From Prevotella lacticifex (GTDB lineage Bacteria > Bacteroidota > Bacteroidia > Bacteroidales > Bacteroidaceae): a DNA stretch of 64,000 nucleotides. The translations under genes were made by a program, and so were the position numbers. The notes beneath the pieces were generated by a model. It did not search any database. It saw only the letters and a list, made by a program, of their open reading frames with translations, and was not told the DNA's origin. Below, piece by piece: positions 34,560-43,000 of the stretch. Where the stretch lies: positions 1,178,001 to 1,242,000 of the forward strand of contig NZ_BPTV01000001.1 in NCBI RefSeq assembly GCF_019973375.1. The letters are read 5' to 3'. Numbering within the stretch: position 1 is the stretch's first letter; each line of letters opens with the position of its first letter.

Positions 34560-37352
34560 TTATTTCCGTTTTGGGCTGACATTGAACTTCCAGGCAAGTG
34601 AAAGCATGATATATCGGGGCAGGCTATTGTACCAAACCTCTGTGCGGCCTTGGGCGTTCATCTCATAACGGGTGCTGCTCAATTGATGCAACAGGTCGAA
34701 ACCTGTAAGCTTTGCGACGAGTGCGCCCTTCATGAAACTGCGGCTCAAATGGGCATTCCACACCCAATCCGTGGTATTCATCATGCTGTCGTAGTAGCCC
34801 CGCCGGGCATATAATGTGATATCTGACCCAAAGGCGATCTTCCAAGGGAGCTGAAGATCCGTTGTAAGTCCAACCTGATAATCGCCGGCATGGATATTTT
34901 TGAAGTCACTCCGTTGGCTGTTGATGTAGTAATATGTTCCGCTGGCATGGAGTGCAAATTCAATGCGGTCGTTAGGGCGGAAGTTCAGTTTTACTTCGTC
35001 TCCCATTTGCCAGTTATTAACTATGCTGCGCAGACTACTTGCGTTTTCTTCTGTATTAGTCATATCGACATTATGATTATATCGAACGGACAGGCTGTTG
35101 TCCAGAGTCCAACGGCGCGCGCTGTCCAACGGCAGAGTAAATCCCGTCTGTCCTTCCATTCGCCAGTTGCCGTTGACGCTGACAGGCTTTATGGTAGAGA
35201 CACCCGTACGCATGTCGTATAGAGTAGCATAAGCAATATCGTTGTCGGTCTTGCCGTATTTTACAGAGGCATTCCACATTCGCTGTCCGTTTCCCTCATG
35301 GCGCAATAGGAACGAAGCCTGATAGCGATGAATGTTTTTCAATTCGGGGTTGCCGGATATGAGATACAAAGGGTCGGAGTCGTCAAGGTAGTCAACCTTC
35401 TTGACCAAATCGGGAATCTCCGATTTTATGCCGGCACTCAGCTCCCACCTTACCGAATTCCCGCCGGTGAAGAAGGCCTCCGGTTCAAAGAACACCTCAC
35501 GTTCCGACACATCGTGCCGCCACATGCGTGTGTAATAGAGGTTCTTGCTGACCAATCGGAGGGGAAATCGGATGTAGCCGTATTCTATGTTCATCTTATT
35601 GTGGCCAGTGGCACCATTGATTTCCCATTCCAGCATCAGCCGATGATGGTTCTGGTATTCCGTGTAGTAATAGCTGTTATTGGCATCTAACACTTTCATC
35701 AAGGCCGCCCGCGACGACGGAAGAAGGTCGTAGCGCGTACTGTCGAAATTCTCGAGCTTGTCAAGTCTGTATAGGGCGTTGTTGGTTTTGTTGTATTTAT
35801 ATTCGTACTGATACTGCGGCCGCAGGCTCCATCCCGGCCAGTTCCAGTCGTAAGCAACACCCTCCTTTACATCCCAGTGTCTGCTGTCATTTGCCAGATA
35901 TCTATTGCGGAAGTCGCGGGTCTGGCTTGCATCCACGTATTTAAGGTCGTAGAGCGAGAAACTGCTGCCATGCAGCTTGTCATACTCCATGTTGAAATCG
36001 GAATGCAGCATGTCGGTAATGTACTTTAATGAACTGTTGTTGGCCAGTTTCAGATGATAGTTCTCGCTTTTGTCCATACCTAGCTCAATGAGCTCGTTCA
36101 ATAAGGCTGTTGAGTCGTAGCTGGCCGAGAATGCGTTCGCGTATTTATTATCACGCTTATAGTGGAAGTCAACATTGGTCATTGTAGAATATTTGCCGCT
36201 CTCACCGTACCGCAGGGCGTTTTGGCTGTCAAAGATCGTTGTCTTAGACTCTGTTCCACTCTGCGATTGCCTTATGAAATTGCTTCCGGGTAAGAAGGTC
36301 TCAATGTTTTTGCGTGTTTGAAGGTCGCCGTCGTCATGCGATATGGTGTTTTGTGTGGTTAGCCACTTGTCCATATTGCTGTCGAAGAATCTCGCATAGC
36401 TGAAATTGGCCGAGCGGTTCGTCACCAAGCCATTAGGAGTATCCTGTGGTGTCCATCGGCCTGTCATGTCGGCTTTCTGATTGTCACTAAGGTTGTTGAT
36501 ATTAGTAAAAGCAAACAACATCTCTTTGCGCGACGACTTCATACCAAAGCCTTTCAACGCGAAACGCCCATTGGTACCCATTCCTGCCTCAACGTTGCCA
36601 AAGAATGTGGAGTAGTATTCCTTTTTCAGTTTAACGTCCATCACCAGACTCTTGTCGCCCATATCCCTTTGCATGAGGCGAGAGTTTTGCCCCTCACGGT
36701 CATAGACCTTTATCCTGCTGACAGTATAGGACGGCAGGTTCTCCAGTGCCATCTTCGGATTACCGCTGAAGAAATCCCGGCCGTTGACAAGCAAGCTCTT
36801 AACGAGTCGGCCGTTGACAAATATCTGACCGTCACGTGTCAACTGTGCTCCCGGCAGACGAGCAACGAGTGCATCGAGCATGCTGCCTTCTGCCAGGTTG
36901 AAGGCATCGGCGTTATAAACAATGGTATCACCGCGCATCACCATTTTTATCTTCGTCGCCTTTACGGTAACTTCTTGCAGCTCATGGAAATCATGCTCCA
37001 TCAGAAGAGGCTTTACCATGAGAACGGACTGACGCTGACTTTGTAAGGTGATATTTTCATAAGCGTCTTTATAGCCTAACATGGATGCCTTGACAATGTA
37101 TTTTCCTTTTCTCAGGTTAATGTCTTTGAATTCATACGTAGCTATCTGACCCTGGTAAGGAACGTCCTCGACAGTAGCATCGATACAGGCAATTACAGTG
37201 CTGTCAGTATTCATCAAGAATACTTTTGCGGGTACAGGCTCACCGGTTATGTTGTCTGCAACGCGACCATGCACGTTATGATTTATATTGTCAGCGTAAG
37301 CGTTTACGCTGCAAATAAAAACCAGAATGATAAATAATGCGATACGATTCAT
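34560..37352 (-). CDS. outer-membrane beta-barrel protein (OMP_b-brl_3, TonB-receptor-like)
   Basis: A 930-residue outer-membrane protein. Signal peptide RIALFIILVFICSVNAYA (3-20). A carboxypeptidase-regulatory-like domain follows (about 28-112: VHGRVADNITGEPVPAKVFL, RKGKYIVKASMLGYKDAYE). Then a plug-like region (ATKIKMVMRGDTIVYNADAF, LDALVARLPGAQLTRDG, VNGRLVKSLLVNGRDFFSGN; about 130-200) precedes a long barrel ending LSLAWKFNVSPKRK. Such barrels lacking a clear TonB box are common with GG-peptide exporters in Bacteroidetes, where they might form the outer-membrane exit or a self-receptor; that role is inference. It lies downstream of the precursor-peptide gene after a hairpin terminator. 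Confidence 0.85.
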   Translation of the reverse strand: MNRIALFIILVFICSVNAYADNINHNVHGRVADNITGEPVPAKVFLMNTDSTVIACIDATVEDVPYQGQIATYEFKDINLRKGKYIVKASMLGYKDAYENITLQSQRQSVLMVKPLLMEHDFHELQEVTVKATKIKMVMRGDTIVYNADAFNLAEGSMLDALVARLPGAQLTRDGQIFVNGRLVKSLLVNGRDFFSGNPKMALENLPSYTVSRIKVYDREGQNSRLMQRDMGDKSLVMDVKLKKEYYSTFFGNVEAGMGTNGRFALKGFGMKSSRKEMLFAFTNINNLSDNQKADMTGRWTPQDTPNGLVTNRSANFSYARFFDSNMDKWLTTQNTISHDDGDLQTRKNIETFLPGSNFIRQSQSGTESKTTIFDSQNALRYGESGKYSTMTNVDFHYKRDNKYANAFSASYDSTALLNELIELGMDKSENYHLKLANNSSLKYITDMLHSDFNMEYDKLHGSSFSLYDLKYVDASQTRDFRNRYLANDSRHWDVKEGVAYDWNWPGWSLRPQYQYEYKYNKTNNALYRLDKLENFDSTRYDLLPSSRAALMKVLDANNSYYYTEYQNHHRLMLEWEINGATGHNKMNIEYGYIRFPLRLVSKNLYYTRMWRHDVSEREVFFEPEAFFTGGNSVRWELSAGIKSEIPDLVKKVDYLDDSDPLYLISGNPELKNIHRYQASFLLRHEGNGQRMWNASVKYGKTDNDIAYATLYDMRTGVSTIKPVSVNGNWRMEGQTGFTLPLDSARRWTLDNSLSVRYNHNVDMTNTEENASSLRSIVNNWQMGDEVKLNFRPNDRIEFALHASGTYYYINSQRSDFKNIHAGDYQVGLTTDLQLPWKIAFGSDITLYARRGYYDSMMNTTDWVWNAHLSRSFMKGALVAKLTGFDLLHQLSSTRYEMNAQGRTEVWYNSLPRYIMLSLAWKFNVSPKRK

Positions 37353-37364
37353 ATATTTTATTGT

Positions 37365-37403
37365 AAAAGTGTCTCTATATAGTAATAAGCTATAAGAGAC
37401 ACT
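37365..37403 (-). terminator. hairpin terminator/attenuator just after the peptide precursor gene
   Basis: On the minus strand AGTGTCTCTTATA pairs with TATAGAGACACT (stem 37368-37403) and is followed by TTTT. It would end most transcripts after the small peptide gene and let a fraction continue into the barrel gene. Confidence 0.65.
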
Positions 37404-37433
37404 ATTGTTAGTCTTTAAAGTTTTTCTTGAACA

Positions 37434-37619
37434 TTAACCGCACCAACAGACTAAACCGCCTGAAAATGGAAGATATTGACATCTTCCACTCTTTCCATGC
37501 CAAGTACAGTATTGGCCTTCATACGAGCAACCAGATCCTGAGCCGCCAACGACATGCTTCAGTTGCTCTCGGGTCAGCGAGCTTCCGCCTTCCCATTTAA
37601 ACGAAATGTTTTTTTTCAT
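37434..37619 (-). CDS. double-glycine-leader, cysteine-rich peptide precursor
   Basis: A 61-residue precursor. The leader (1-26) ends LTREQLKHVVGG, the classical double-glycine leader recognised and cut by C39 peptidases. The 35-residue core begins SGSGCSYEGQYC and has five Cys (31, 38, 47, 58, 60), many Gly, and aromatic residues, ending C-W-C-G. It is flanked upstream (41 bases) by a C39-like/VKOR/thioredoxin protein suited to forming disulfides and downstream by a barrel and an exporter remnant. A secreted disulfide-bonded bacteriocin- or signal-like peptide is inferred; I cannot match it to a named family. An odd cysteine number implies a free thiol, a dimer or an error. Confidence 0.82.
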   Translation of the reverse strand: MKKNISFKWEGGSSLTREQLKHVVGGSGSGCSYEGQYCTWHGKSGRCQYLPFSGGLVCWCG

Positions 37620-37660
37620 AAAACTGAATTTTAATTAATAACATATGATTTGCTAGCAAT

Positions 37661-39295
37661 CTACATTTTTATAAGGCTCTTCATTAACACACTAAAGTCT
37701 TCTTCAGAATAGAAATCATCTGGCAAATGATGTCTGCCAATATAGAAAGTCGGTGTGTATAGGATTTTTAATTCCTTTGTCTTTTTCTCCATCCATGTTA
37801 TTTTGTCGCCTTGTTTACTTATTGAAGCATCATCTATGTCATACTTTCTTTTGAAAATTTCATAGTCTTTCTTTTTAAGACTATACCATTCATGTAGAAC
37901 TTGTTTCAAAAATGTATTACCATAATGCTCTTTAAGTGCAAAAAATAACTTAATGATGTTTTTCTTAGCATCACTATCGTTGCGGTTTACACAGAAAATC
38001 ACTTGCATGAATACTTCGGGATTTTCAAATAATTTCTCCATCCTAAGATGAGACTTCGAGCATGCGCTACAAAATGGATCGCAGACTTTTAAAATCTTTA
38101 CTTTTCCACAAGGATTTCCAATATTGATGCTCATTTCTTCAGGAATCCTTTCTATTAACGGCTGATTATTTAATAAAGCTTGAAATACACTGCTATCATA
38201 TCTTAGCCTATTAAAGTAAGGATATAACGAATTAAGTTCCATACTTCTACCACACAAAGCTATATACATATTACTTGCCCATAACATGATTAAGCCTATA
38301 GTAACAAATAGAACTAAGCTCTTTGTTGTGATATGTGGATACGAAGATAGAAAGCCTCCATAAACGGACACCACAAATATGTACACTAAAATTGACATAA
38401 TTGACAAGCACATAATACACAATTGCTTGGCAATTTTGATTTGATAATAAAGTGAGTATATTATAAAGGGCAAGGATATTAGGTTTAAAAATGATGCAGT
38501 ATGGATGTAACTTAGCGAATCACTGCCCAGACATGTCAAGATAATAAAGGAGCTTGCAAAGTATGCAAATCCAATAGAAGCCCAACTGACACCGTAGAGC
38601 GTACTACCATGCGATTTTAGAACAGAAGTACAATTCAAATGTTTTCCAACGGGGCACAATCTCTCAACAAGAGATGACTTGTGGTCATTTGCCTCAAAAT
38701 CTACGAGCATTGCACAAATCACGCATCCTGCTCCTAATCCTAAAATATACAGAGTTTCATAAATTGATGCATTCGGTGTTAGTACATCGAATAGTGATAA
38801 GCCGATAGTTATAGCTAATACAGAGAAAGGTATGAGCTCTACAAACCTCTTGACGAGGAACTTGCATCTTTTGGCTTTCGAACTGTTTTCTCCTACATAG
38901 TTGTCTGTATCAATAGAGGTCGCAATACCCCCAAATATTTTAGCGAAGTGGTCAAATGAAATTCTTTCTTTCTTGTGATTAATAGGGTTGAACCAAGCAA
39001 CCGTATATTGTGAGAACGACCAGACAATGCTAAAATAGTAATTTGAATCTACATAAACCAGAACAATGAATGGCTTTGTGTAGGTATGCAAATCTTCTAT
39101 TTTTTGGATTGAATAAGAATTGACTATTACATTGAATTTCCCTAGTATGTCTGTAATGGCTAAAATGGAATCTGGATAAGGATGCTTTACAAATTGTTTG
39201 CAGATGGTCTCTTTACTGATAGAAAGCTTGTATGTTTTTACAATCTGCCAGCAAATCTCAGAACAATTTGTGAATTTGTATTTGTATAAATCCAT
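37661..39295 (-). CDS. C39-like / vitamin K epoxide reductase / thioredoxin fusion membrane protein
   Basis: A 544-residue inner-membrane disulfide-forming enzyme. Residues 1-125 look like a C39 peptidase domain that has lost activity: Cys11 (TNCSEIC) is kept but the His position is Tyr (SNYYFSIV, 85-92), so it may only bind the leader. Residues ~155-310 are a VKOR domain with the loop cysteines C214 and C222 (RLCPVGKHLNCTS) and the CxxC C293-C296 (QLCIMCLS). Residues ~395-544 are a DsbA/thioredoxin-like domain with C409-C412 (DPFCSACSKSH). VKOR passes electrons from the thioredoxin domain to quinone. It directly precedes the cysteine-rich peptide gene, its likely substrate. Confidence 0.85.
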   Translation of the reverse strand: MDLYKYKFTNCSEICWQIVKTYKLSISKETICKQFVKHPYPDSILAITDILGKFNVIVNSYSIQKIEDLHTYTKPFIVLVYVDSNYYFSIVWSFSQYTVAWFNPINHKKERISFDHFAKIFGGIATSIDTDNYVGENSSKAKRCKFLVKRFVELIPFSVLAITIGLSLFDVLTPNASIYETLYILGLGAGCVICAMLVDFEANDHKSSLVERLCPVGKHLNCTSVLKSHGSTLYGVSWASIGFAYFASSFIILTCLGSDSLSYIHTASFLNLISLPFIIYSLYYQIKIAKQLCIMCLSIMSILVYIFVVSVYGGFLSSYPHITTKSLVLFVTIGLIMLWASNMYIALCGRSMELNSLYPYFNRLRYDSSVFQALLNNQPLIERIPEEMSINIGNPCGKVKILKVCDPFCSACSKSHLRMEKLFENPEVFMQVIFCVNRNDSDAKKNIIKLFFALKEHYGNTFLKQVLHEWYSLKKKDYEIFKRKYDIDDASISKQGDKITWMEKKTKELKILYTPTFYIGRHHLPDDFYSEEDFSVLMKSLIKM

Positions 39296-39355
39296 ATCAG
39301 CTACTTTATGAGTTGCTTGTTCTTGTTCTATCTAACACTTGTGCTTTGACTCATG

Positions 39356-39707
39356 TCAAATTACCAGATCTCCACTATATGTGGCATTGTCTAACACTAT
39401 GCAGAGCCTGTACGTGCCTTGTGGTATGTCGCCTATATTCATGGTGACGGTACCACTCCCTGAGATTGTGGCGACTGCACAGTCCACGACTGTATTGTTC
39501 GCGTCGTAAACGTACAATTGAACGGTTCCAGTGTAACGTGAGACGTCAATTGTGATAACGCCATTATCATAGTCAGCTACTACTTGAGTGGCTGATGGTA
39601 TGCGTGCACCACCTTGATGCATTGTTCCAGCCCTTTTGACGTTAATAGTAGAGGCTTGACTAGGGGGAAATAAGCAACATCAACAATAATGAAATAATTT
39701 GCTTCAT
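39356..39707 (-). pseudogene. DUF3244-like secreted protein with a frameshift in a C5 run
   Basis: The ATG at 39705-39707 opens MKQIISLLLMLLISP, a signal peptide, then hits TAG just after a run of five C (minus strand; G5 at 39663-39667). With one base fewer in that run the frame joins SQASTINVKRAG to IPSATQVVADYDNGVITIDV, RYTGTVQLYVYDANNTVVDC and TYRLCIVLDNATYSGDLVI, a full-length DUF3244-type beta-sandwich of about 116 residues. So the gene is either inactivated, phase-variable, or carries a sequence error. A perfect promoter precedes it. It lies between the TPR regulator and the VKOR gene. Function of DUF3244 unknown. Confidence 0.75.
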
Positions 39708-39735
39708 AATGTAAGTCTTTTAAAGTTTCCGATTG

Positions 39736-39766
39736 CAAAATTAGGAAGTTTTTTCGATGCATCAAA
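39736..39766 (-). promoter_or_regulatory. promoter of the DUF3244-VKOR-peptide transcript
   Basis: Minus strand TTTG (39763-39766), 19-base spacer, TAATTTTG (39736-39743). The leader to the ATG at 39707 is about 22 bases. No other promoter is seen until the precursor gene, so this likely drives DUF3244, VKOR and peptide together. Confidence 0.7.
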
Positions 39767-39875
39767 ATTGTTCATGTCTATTTCTTCCGTTATAGATGTT
39801 TGCATAAAGTGTTTATATTCAGAATATTATCAAAAATACCTCTATTCTCGATGTCTATTTCTTCATTTTTGGGCA

Positions 39876-41477
39876 TCAAAAAGCTTCAATAAAAGACCTA
39901 AGTGATGGGCTGTTTCCTCCTTCCAAACCAACTTTTGACTTATACACGAAAAGCTTCTGACGGATTGACTTTTCGCTGATATTGTAAATCAATCCCATAG
40001 CCTTGGATGACATTTTGAGGCGAAGAAGAATCATGAACTTCACATCGTCATCACTTAAGTTAGGGAATCGTTCCCTTAATCTTGAGATGAAATTGCCTTC
40101 GACATTATCAACAAACATTCTGATTTCCTCCCAGTCCTCCTCTGTCAGCACAACAACGTCCTTTTTGTTTCCACGTATTTCCTCTATCCTTTTTGCTATA
40201 TTGATTTTTTTAAGCAGGTAGCTGCGCATGGTTGAAAGCTGAATTTCTTTATGGCGCAATTCCTCCTCGTGCGTTTTCTCCTCCATTTCATGCCTCTCTT
40301 TCTCGTATTTAATTTTTCTTTTAGCTTTAAGTTTATACTGCCGAAAGGCATAAACAATAAAAATTACAACGACTATTGCTGAAAGAAATATCAAACCTAT
40401 AACCCATATTAGCAGATTTGCTTTTTCTTCGCTGATGCCTTTTTCGTATTGAGCAGTAACCAAGGAAGTATAGTACTTTTCCTTATCGTTAAGCTCATTA
40501 CCATACATCTCTTCTATATAGTGATATGCTGAGTCCGCAAATGAAACAGCATTGGAATAATCGTGCTCCTTTGTTGCAGCCAAATGTCGTATATAATAAT
40601 AAATGTATAGGTCGTTAGGCTTATCAACTTTAATCTTGTTCATAAAGACTTTGCATCTTTCTAACGAATCTGCATCTAAATAAGCCCATGCTAAATTTAA
40701 TAATTTAGATACATCATTATTATTGCTTAATTCACACGACTGACGTGAGCACCACAAAGATCCTTTATAATCTTTTTTTTGACTCAAAATAGAAGCCATG
40801 TCTTGATAAGCGTCAGAAATGCAGATAGAATCCCCTGTCAGTTTTGTCAGCTTTATTGCTGCAACACACTCCTCTTCCGTCAAATCCAAACTGTCGGCGA
40901 GTAACAATGCATCGGTTACTTGTAACCTGAAATACGCTTTGTTTATATTAGTAGCATTAGGCAAACCGGAATATATTCTATCAGCTTTCCGTGCCACTAA
41001 TACTGCTGCTCGCGGATTTGAATTACCTAAGACTTTTGATAATTTCTCCAAGGCAAGGCATTGGGTGTACTTGTCGCCCTGCTTTTCAGCAACATCAGCA
41101 GCTTTCTGCAAGCAGTCATTCGCCTGCTCTGTGCTGTCATTTAGCATGTAGTATTTACCCATATAGTACTCACACTTGGAATAGAGCGAATCTTGCTCTC
41201 TATTATTATAATAGGTGTAGGCAGTTCTTAACAAAGAGTCGTTGTCAACATCCTGTCCGCTCTTGTCCTGTGCGATTGTGTAGACAAGGGCATACCGCGC
41301 CATTTCGGCTTTACCAAGTTTTGCTTGGTCAACTCCATTAAGTACCGACAAGGCACTATCCGGTGCTGTTGCCGTTAGATGATAGGCCAAGTCAATAGCT
41401 CTGTTGTGTGTTTCCTTGCAGCCTGTAACGAGAAATGCGGTCAGCACAGATAAGATTATAATAATTTTGTTGTTCAT
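39876..41477 (-). CDS. membrane-anchored TPR regulator with C-terminal helix-turn-helix
   Basis: A 533-residue protein. The N-terminus (IIIILSVLTAFLVTGCKETH) is a lipoprotein-type signal. TPR-like helical repeats fill about 25-345 (CEYYMGKYYMLNDSTEQAND, YTQCLALEKLSKVLGNSN). A transmembrane segment, LLIWVIGLIFLSAIVVVIFI (about 357-376), is followed by a basic coiled coil and a C-terminal HTH domain (LRERFPNLSDDDVKFMILLR, MGLIYNISEKSIRQKLFVYK). This is the Bacteroidetes type of one-component TPR regulator crossing the inner membrane. The ATG at 41477 is chosen because the promoter (-7 at 41495-41502) overlaps the upstream in-frame start. It heads the peptide cluster and probably senses and regulates it; that is inference. 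Confidence 0.82.
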   Translation of the reverse strand: MNNKIIIILSVLTAFLVTGCKETHNRAIDLAYHLTATAPDSALSVLNGVDQAKLGKAEMARYALVYTIAQDKSGQDVDNDSLLRTAYTYYNNREQDSLYSKCEYYMGKYYMLNDSTEQANDCLQKAADVAEKQGDKYTQCLALEKLSKVLGNSNPRAAVLVARKADRIYSGLPNATNINKAYFRLQVTDALLLADSLDLTEEECVAAIKLTKLTGDSICISDAYQDMASILSQKKDYKGSLWCSRQSCELSNNNDVSKLLNLAWAYLDADSLERCKVFMNKIKVDKPNDLYIYYYIRHLAATKEHDYSNAVSFADSAYHYIEEMYGNELNDKEKYYTSLVTAQYEKGISEEKANLLIWVIGLIFLSAIVVVIFIVYAFRQYKLKAKRKIKYEKERHEMEEKTHEEELRHKEIQLSTMRSYLLKKINIAKRIEEIRGNKKDVVVLTEEDWEEIRMFVDNVEGNFISRLRERFPNLSDDDVKFMILLRLKMSSKAMGLIYNISEKSIRQKLFVYKSKVGLEGGNSPSLRSFIEAF

Positions 41478-41494
41478 TGCATCGTAAATTTTGG

Positions 41495-41526
41495 CAAAGT
41501 TACGCATTTGTTGTCAATGCAGCAAA
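41495..41526 (-). promoter_or_regulatory. promoter of the TPR regulator
   Basis: Minus strand TTTG (41523-41526), 20-base spacer, TAACTTTG (41495-41502). The leader to the ATG at 41477 is only about 10 bases, which rules out the in-frame start at 41507. Confidence 0.7.
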
Positions 41527-41889
41527 TATATAAGGTCTATTTCTTCAGTTTGTTTACTTCTTTTAATTGGTTGATAACCAGCTATATATCGGTTGTAATT
41601 AAATTCATAGGTCTATTTCTGCATCTACATGCAAGAAATAACGTCGGATATGTCATGTCTTTCCTACTTTAATACATCAGAACGTGATGCAACTTCCAGT
41701 GGCGCTATAGTCTGTTTGAAGTGGGTATCCACCGATTTATGTGCTATAGATTCCATCCGATGCCAGTGGTGGGGTAATCAGCGTTTTGGAGTATCATCTT
41801 ACATCCTTGTTTACTGTAATAATTGATATACGCTGACAATCAGGATTACCAGACAAAGAGATGGAGTCCGGTTTTAGCTTATTGTTCTT
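41527..41889. other. gene-free stretch downstream of repeat B3
   Basis: No credible gene. On the minus strand, the part next to the B3 promoter (about 41810-41880) has ACCGGAC, TCTTTGTC and TTGTCAGC blocks in the same order as the DNA after repeat B1, so it may be transcribed as a non-coding RNA. Confidence 0.4.
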
Positions 41890-41966
41890 TCGGTGCAAAG
41901 ATACAAAATATCTTTGCCAAATCCAAATTTTAGCAGGGTAGAAAGGGGTATAGAAAAGAGGGTGGG
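41890..41966 (-). repeat. promoter-bearing intergenic repeat, copy B3
   Basis: Minus-strand copy of the family at 14678 and 53793: CCCCTTTCTACCCTGCTAAA, then AATTTGGATTTGG and ATATTTTGTATCTTTGCACC. Contains TTTG (41924-41927), 20 bases, TATCTTTG (41896-41903). Confidence 0.65.
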
Positions 41967-42350
41967 ACTGTGACTATAATGGTTCATGGAGCCAGTGAAG
42001 TTGAAAAACCTTGAAAAAAGGCTGATGCATCGGAAGTTAATACACCGCGGGAATAGTCATCAGCGGTTTTGCCGGTTTTACTTGCGATTGCAAGCGCAAG
42101 GGTTTGATTTTTTCCCCCGAAGAGAATGGGCTTTTCCCTGCCCTCGTACTTACTTATGACCCGATATTATGTCCTTATTCCGCTGAAGATATATTCGTGA
42201 GCCATTGAAGATATATTCGCTGACAACAGAGATATTGTTCTTCAGCAGTGTACGGATTTTTCATTTAACCCAACTTTGACATCGTGTTTTGCTTAGTTGT
42301 TCTGTATCAGCAATTTAGTGTTTTAATAAAGTCCTACTGTGTTCTACAGA
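41967..42350. other. gene-free intergenic stretch
   Basis: No gene. A short imperfect direct repeat (GAAGATATATTCG, near 42184 and 42206) is the only structure noted. Confidence 0.4.
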
Positions 42351-42435
42351 TTTTATTCGCACGGATTTCACAGATTACACGGATTTATTTTAAAATTTAT
42401 CTGTGGCAATCTGTGAAATCTGTGTGAATTATTCA
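42351..42435. repeat. CACGGATTTC-type inverted repeat, copy C2
   Basis: TTCGCACGGATTTCACAGAT pairs with AATCTGTGAAATCTGTGTGA across a short AT centre. Right arm identical to copy C1 at 29667-29757. Confidence 0.7.
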
Positions 42436-42448
42436 CAGGGTGTTTTAC

Positions 42449-42574
42449 CCTTGCCGTGATGCAAGGGCTGCGCCCTATGTTTCTTCCCGGTGCCGACTTG
42501 CTTCGAAGCAAGCTTCGGCAAGTCGGCACCGGGAAGAAACAGCCTTCGTTCCTCAGACTTGCATCACGGCAAGG
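42449..42574. repeat. nested 126-base inverted repeat
   Basis: Outer arms of 17 bases (CCTTGCCGTGATGCAAG at 42449 and its exact complement ending 42574) enclose inner perfect arms of 23 bases (42479-42501 and 42518-42540, containing CCCGGTGCCGACTTGC). The 16-base loop can itself fold (CGAAGC/GCTTCG). No coding content. Confidence 0.85.
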
Positions 42575-42599
42575 AAAACCGGAAAAACAGCTGATGCCG

Positions 42600-42920
42600 T
42601 GATTTTTACTTAGCCAACGCAAAGCCCCGGCAACTTGAATTTGTTGAGGTGTTATCATCCCTGTATACCGCGATTTTACTCAGCCAACGCAAAGCCCCGA
42701 CGGGGCTTAATTCTCAAAAGCCCCAGACTAAGGGAGTGCAGCGACCCAGTCTGGGGTAGACCGTGGACGCGAGAATTCACGACCAGCCTCGAAGAGGTTG
42801 AATAGCGGAACGCGCAGAAACATATTTGCTTTTGCGCACTCCGTGCTATTGTGCGTCTTCGAGGCACAGAATATTTGTTTTGTGTCTTGTCCGCTGCTGG
42901 TAGGACGGGGATTAACCCCG
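42600..42920. repeat. cluster of short REP-like palindromes
   Basis: Contains AAGCCCCG/CGGGGCTT (42692-42708), CCCCAGACT/AGTCTGGGG (42721-42756) and a duplicated GCCAACGCAAAGCCCCG (42614 and 42683). GC-rich compared with the surroundings and without open frames; looks like intergenic repeat debris next to the IS110 element. Confidence 0.55.
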
Positions 42921-43000
42921 CCCCTACTTTATCTTTGCAGTGTGAATATTTTAAAGGTTTATGCCTTTAGTTTCATGGTTAATTTTTACCTTTGTTGTTG

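Noticed and set aside
41629..41826. 65-codon plus-strand frame right of the TPR regulator
   Set aside because: No promoter, no family resemblance; lies in the region downstream of the minus-strand B3 promoter.
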